IMG/VR virus record: IMGVR_UViG_3300044941_000449
Location: 1 to 24,522 of that record
Length of the DNA stretch: 24,522 bases
Source of the DNA: a virus
Strand: one strand, 5' to 3'
The notes beneath the pieces were generated by a model. The model saw nothing but the letters and a program-made list of their open reading frames with translations, was not told the origin of the DNA and searched no databases. The translations under genes were made by a program, and so were the position numbers. How positions within the stretch are numbered: position 1 is the stretch's first letter; each line of letters starts with the position of its first letter. Shown piece after piece: positions 21,363 through 24,522 of this stretch.

Positions 21363-24137
21363 ATGAATCTCAACATCTATGTCGGCTTACGAGCCATTGC
21401 TTTCGTCCTCACTGAAGGAATTTCCGTTGTAAAAACCGGAATAAAAAGAGTAAATATCAGCTTCGATAATTACTATGAATTTATTGCCGGCTTGCCGGTG
21501 AGCAAAAGGATTAATAAAAGATTAAAGGCGGGCGCCAGGCGCAACCTTTGGCGATATAAAAGCCGAAAAGCCAATTTAAAAAGGCTGCTTCTAAAGCATT
21601 GCAATTGCAAGCCGGAGCCTCTAACCAGAATTGCCAACCTCCAGCTCCGCGTGAAAGGCTTAACCCAGCAATTGACACCACAAGAACTCACCAATGTGCT
21701 CTGCCAATTGCAAATAAAACGTGGCTATTACAGCCAACGTGGCGTGAGTGATAACGACAACAGCGATTACCTCAAAGAGATTGAACGCCATGAAGAAAAC
21801 CTGAAAGCCTATCCATCAATAGCGGCTTATCTACTCACGATGGAAAGCAGTACGAATATCATTTTTACCAGGAAAAGCTATGAAAATGAATTTAATGCCA
21901 TCATGGATAAGCAAGCCATAGACCCAACCCTGAGAAAGAAACTGTTTGACATCATTTATTACCAGCGACCTTTGAAAAAAGGAAATGTTTCAAAGTGTGA
22001 TTATGAAAAAAACAGAGAGGTTGTTCACGCTTCCAACCCGGTTTATCAGGAATTTAGAATTTTGCGCGATGTGCTGAATATTCACATTTATGACATCGAA
22101 AAAAATGAGGTTGAAATCCCATTCGAAATTCGCCAAAAATGGTTTATCAAATGCAACGAAGGAGCCAACCTCACAAAAGCCGCTTGCTTAAAAGATTTAG
22201 GATTGAGCAAGCCGACCCAATATAGTTGGTTTAGTGGCAAAATGATTGCCGGAAACCCCGTGAGTAAAGCTTTCAATGACTTGAAAATTCAGAAAGATTA
22301 CAACTTGTGGCAGGACATTTATTCGGCAACAACCAACGAGAAGCTTGCAAAATTATTGGCCCAAAAATACAAGTTCAGCGACCACATAATCAACGAATTG
22401 CTCGATCTTGATTTTAGCAAATTAGGTTGGGGCGATTTCAGCATGAAAGCTATCCGCAAGTTAATGCCATTGATGCGCCATGGCATGAAGCTAAAAGAAG
22501 CCATATTGGAAGTTTACGGCAAAGTTGATTTTGAGAACGTGGCTTTGCGCAACGTGGTATTAGAGCAACACTACCACAGCTACAAAGCCTTGGTAGAGCA
22601 AATAAAAAGCAAATATCCCATTACCAAAATTCAGTTTGAAATTGACCATCTTTTGAAACAGGGCAACAAAGGCCGCAAGGCAATAGCACAAGGGAAAAGA
22701 AAAGATGACAAGTTTGAAAAAGTAAATTCCCACTTATCAGCCTATAACCTAATGAAGCTGAAACTTTGGGAAGAAAGTGGCGGCATAAGCCCTTACGAAC
22801 CCGATGTTATCATTGATAAAAAAGAACTGTTCACCGATAAATATAACCTTGATCATATAGTCCCCAAGAGCAAAATATACGAACGAGGCATCCCCAACCT
22901 GGTGCTTTGCCCAACGCAATTGAACGAGCAAAAAAACAGGCTTACCGGTATTGATTTTGCACGGCAGTTGGGCATTGAAGATGAATATAGAAAAGCGGTT
23001 GAAACCTTTCCGGAAGGCAAGCAGAAATACTTGCTTATGGAAGAAAATGATATTCCTGATAATTGGATAAGCAAACGCCAAAACAGCGACTACAATACTA
23101 AGTGCTTCGCCACGATAGGCAAAGCAACTAATATCCCCAACAAGCTCATCAATCGCTACACCAGAGAATGGCTGAAAGAAAGCTGGAATGAGCAAGATGC
23201 ACGCCACTACTTAGCCAAGGCATGGACCATGGCCAATATGAGCCAGGAAACCGTTGACTACTTCGATAGCATAAAAGTACATAGTGAGCATAGCGACAGT
23301 GTTTCGGTTTATGACATCCAACCCGGGTTGCCGATGATTGACTTCAACGTTCCGGTTTTCATGCCACGCATCAAATTTTCAAGGCATACAAAATTCGGCT
23401 TCAATCCCCGGTTTGCATTGCACCAGGAAAGCGTATTCGGCAGGCGTATAACCAAAAAAAGAAATACCAAAGGCGAAATCATCGAAGAAGTATTTTTCAA
23501 AATAAGGCAGCCAATAAGCAAGCTGACAGAGCCTATGGTGTTGAAAATAATGGACAAAGCGATTCGTGAAAAAATTCAGGCAAGGATTAAAGAAAAAGGC
23601 AACCACGAAGACGGCATTTTATCGCTGATTGAAAACCCGGCAACCCACAATTGCAAGCCCATCAAAAGAGTATCGGTAAGCCAAAACGCAGAAAAAATAT
23701 TTGCATTACATTCTACCGATGGCAACGGCATCACCGGAAGATTCAGGGATTATGAAACCAAAACCGATTATGTGTTCAGCGATAAAAACTTTTGCCTCAA
23801 AGTTTGGATTGACGAAAAAGGCAAGGTGAAAAAAGAAACCATTACGCTACTCGAATACATCAACAAACTCAACAATGGCGAGCGAATAGACAAGGGCTTT
23901 TACTTACAAGAAAATGATGTGGTAGAACTAAACGGTAAGTATTGGTATTTGATTGGGGTAGCTGATAACCCATCGTTGCGCCCCGTAACAACGCTATCGG
24001 CAACCGATACACATAAGGTAAAGGCGGATGAATGGATGAAGCTGCAAAAAGTTTTTGTAAATCAAATGGGTGAAATCATAAAAAAACAAAGCCTTGAAAA
24101 TAGCAAGACAAATATCGCTACTGAAACAAACCCATAA
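21363..24137 (+). CDS. cas9-like: Phage Cas9 homologue, RuvC-degenerate with intact HNH
   Basis: A 924-residue type II-C-like Cas9, small for the family. Domains: RuvC-I remnant (1-47), arginine-rich bridge helix (48-76), REC lobe (about 77-415; IKRGYYSQRG at 118-127 and QRPLK at 201-205 are typical), RuvC-II with E426, HNH (about 455-560), RuvC-III remnant (about 600-640), and a WED/PAM-interacting-like end containing LHQESVFG at 686-693. HNH residues D497, H498, N512 and N521 are present, with the S. pyogenes H840-to-N863 spacing (23). RuvC is broken: the Asp of the first motif is Y6 in NIYVGLRAIAF, the His-His-x-x-Asp motif is H615-Y616-L617-A618-K619, so His is Tyr and Asp is Lys. I chose the ATG at 21363; an ATG at 21300 would overlap the peptidase gene. 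No cas1, cas2, CRISPR array or tracrRNA is visible. Confidence 0.92.
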   Translation: MNLNIYVGLRAIAFVLTEGISVVKTGIKRVNISFDNYYEFIAGLPVSKRINKRLKAGARRNLWRYKSRKANLKRLLLKHCNCKPEPLTRIANLQLRVKGLTQQLTPQELTNVLCQLQIKRGYYSQRGVSDNDNSDYLKEIERHEENLKAYPSIAAYLLTMESSTNIIFTRKSYENEFNAIMDKQAIDPTLRKKLFDIIYYQRPLKKGNVSKCDYEKNREVVHASNPVYQEFRILRDVLNIHIYDIEKNEVEIPFEIRQKWFIKCNEGANLTKAACLKDLGLSKPTQYSWFSGKMIAGNPVSKAFNDLKIQKDYNLWQDIYSATTNEKLAKLLAQKYKFSDHIINELLDLDFSKLGWGDFSMKAIRKLMPLMRHGMKLKEAILEVYGKVDFENVALRNVVLEQHYHSYKALVEQIKSKYPITKIQFEIDHLLKQGNKGRKAIAQGKRKDDKFEKVNSHLSAYNLMKLKLWEESGGISPYEPDVIIDKKELFTDKYNLDHIVPKSKIYERGIPNLVLCPTQLNEQKNRLTGIDFARQLGIEDEYRKAVETFPEGKQKYLLMEENDIPDNWISKRQNSDYNTKCFATIGKATNIPNKLINRYTREWLKESWNEQDARHYLAKAWTMANMSQETVDYFDSIKVHSEHSDSVSVYDIQPGLPMIDFNVPVFMPRIKFSRHTKFGFNPRFALHQESVFGRRITKKRNTKGEIIEEVFFKIRQPISKLTEPMVLKIMDKAIREKIQARIKEKGNHEDGILSLIENPATHNCKPIKRVSVSQNAEKIFALHSTDGNGITGRFRDYETKTDYVFSDKNFCLKVWIDEKGKVKKETITLLEYINKLNNGERIDKGFYLQENDVVELNGKYWYLIGVADNPSLRPVTTLSATDTHKVKADEWMKLQKVFVNQMGEIIKKQSLENSKTNIATETNP

Positions 24138-24150
24138 GGCAAAGCTATTT

Positions 24151-24522
24151 ATGAATGGCAGCAAGTTTTGGATTCCAAACGCTGCTATCATAGATATGAA
24201 ACCTGCATCGGTAGGCTATGATGTGGTTGTGGATGATTGGTTTGAAACCAACCATTTATTCACTGATATTTCCCTTGCCGAAATATTGCAACAAAAGCCA
24301 CCTGCATCAATAAAGTGGGTAACCGGCATAGAAGAAAAAGACTACCCTGCTGATTTGGTGCAGATACAAAAAGAAGCGGTGGAATTTGCAGTAAAATTGA
24401 AACGCAGCCTAATTTGGTTGTGGACAGGTTCCGGCAAAACAAAGATTGGAATTGAGGTTGCAAACACCCTTTTTAATCATGGAAAGATTAAACGCCTTTA
24501 CTGGATCACCCCGCAATATGAA
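24151..24522 (+). CDS. SF2/SNF2-like helicase, 5' part (partial)
   Basis: ATG at 24151, open to the window end (124 codons). The first 80 residues are followed by a QIQKEAVEFA segment like the Q motif region of superfamily 2 helicases, then Walker A WTGSGKTKIG with G93, G95, K96 and T97, and then RLYWITPQ, which fits motif Ia. I infer an SNF2- or DEAD-like phage helicase. It starts 13 nt after the Cas9 homologue stop in the same direction, so the two are probably co-transcribed. The later motifs are beyond the window. Confidence 0.75.
   Translation, partial: MNGSKFWIPNAAIIDMKPASVGYDVVVDDWFETNHLFTDISLAEILQQKPPASIKWVTGIEEKDYPADLVQIQKEAVEFAVKLKRSLIWLWTGSGKTKIGIEVANTLFNHGKIKRLYWITPQYE

Noticed and set aside
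22749-23207. Minus-strand open frame of 152 codons inside the Cas9 homologue.
   Set aside because: It is antisense to the HNH-coding region, whose plus-strand frame has clear catalytic motifs. The antisense protein has no recognisable domain.

Overview
The window is a stretch of a temperate, siphovirus-like phage or prophage of a Bacteroidota host. The evidence for this is a portal protein, a TP901-type tape measure protein, a holin, a tyrosine integrase of the Bacteroidota type, an XRE repressor and a primase-helicase. All of these are tightly packed and often overlap by 1-40 nt. Start codons mostly lack Shine-Dalgarno sequences, and the one clear promoter has the Bacteroidota form (TAnnTTTG). 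The terminase and major capsid genes are not present and presumably lie upstream of position 1.

Layout. (1) 1-12757, plus strand: the late or structural module. It holds the end of an upstream gene, the portal, a connector-like protein, a holin, several structural proteins of unknown detailed role, two large tail or baseplate-like proteins, a tail-completion-like protein and the tape measure. It ends with a signal-peptide protein in the position of a moron. (2) 12754-14538, minus strand: the lysogeny module, with integrase and XRE repressor. Between them is a repeat-rich segment (13916-14137) that is a good candidate for the phage attachment site. (3) 14539-15172: the divergent control region, with a promoter, two candidate operators, a small Cro-position protein, a degenerate tRNA-like sequence and a strong intrinsic terminator. 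(4) 15198-20841, plus strand: the early operon, with tiny membrane proteins, a 977-residue toprim/SF3 primase-helicase and several small unknown proteins, one of which looks clamp-like with zinc knuckles. It includes a short duplicated and rearranged area at 20441-20640. (5) 20887-24522, plus strand: an M15 peptidase (endolysin candidate), a Cas9 homologue and the start of an SF2/SNF2-like helicase that runs off the window.

The outstanding feature is the Cas9 homologue at 21363-24137 (924 residues, type II-C-like). It keeps the arginine-rich bridge helix, a REC lobe, a complete HNH domain (D497, H498, N521, with the same H-to-N spacing as in S. pyogenes Cas9) and a WED/PAM-interacting-like C-terminus. 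Its RuvC site has lost three of four catalytic positions: Asp to Tyr at residue 6, His to Tyr at 616 and Asp to Lys at 619. Only E426 remains. No CRISPR array, cas1, cas2 or recognisable tracrRNA is present in the window. The protein therefore looks like a naturally RuvC-dead, HNH-only Cas9 embedded in a phage lysis/replication operon. It could be a guided nickase, a binding-only regulator, or a competitor that captures host guide RNAs. These roles are inference.
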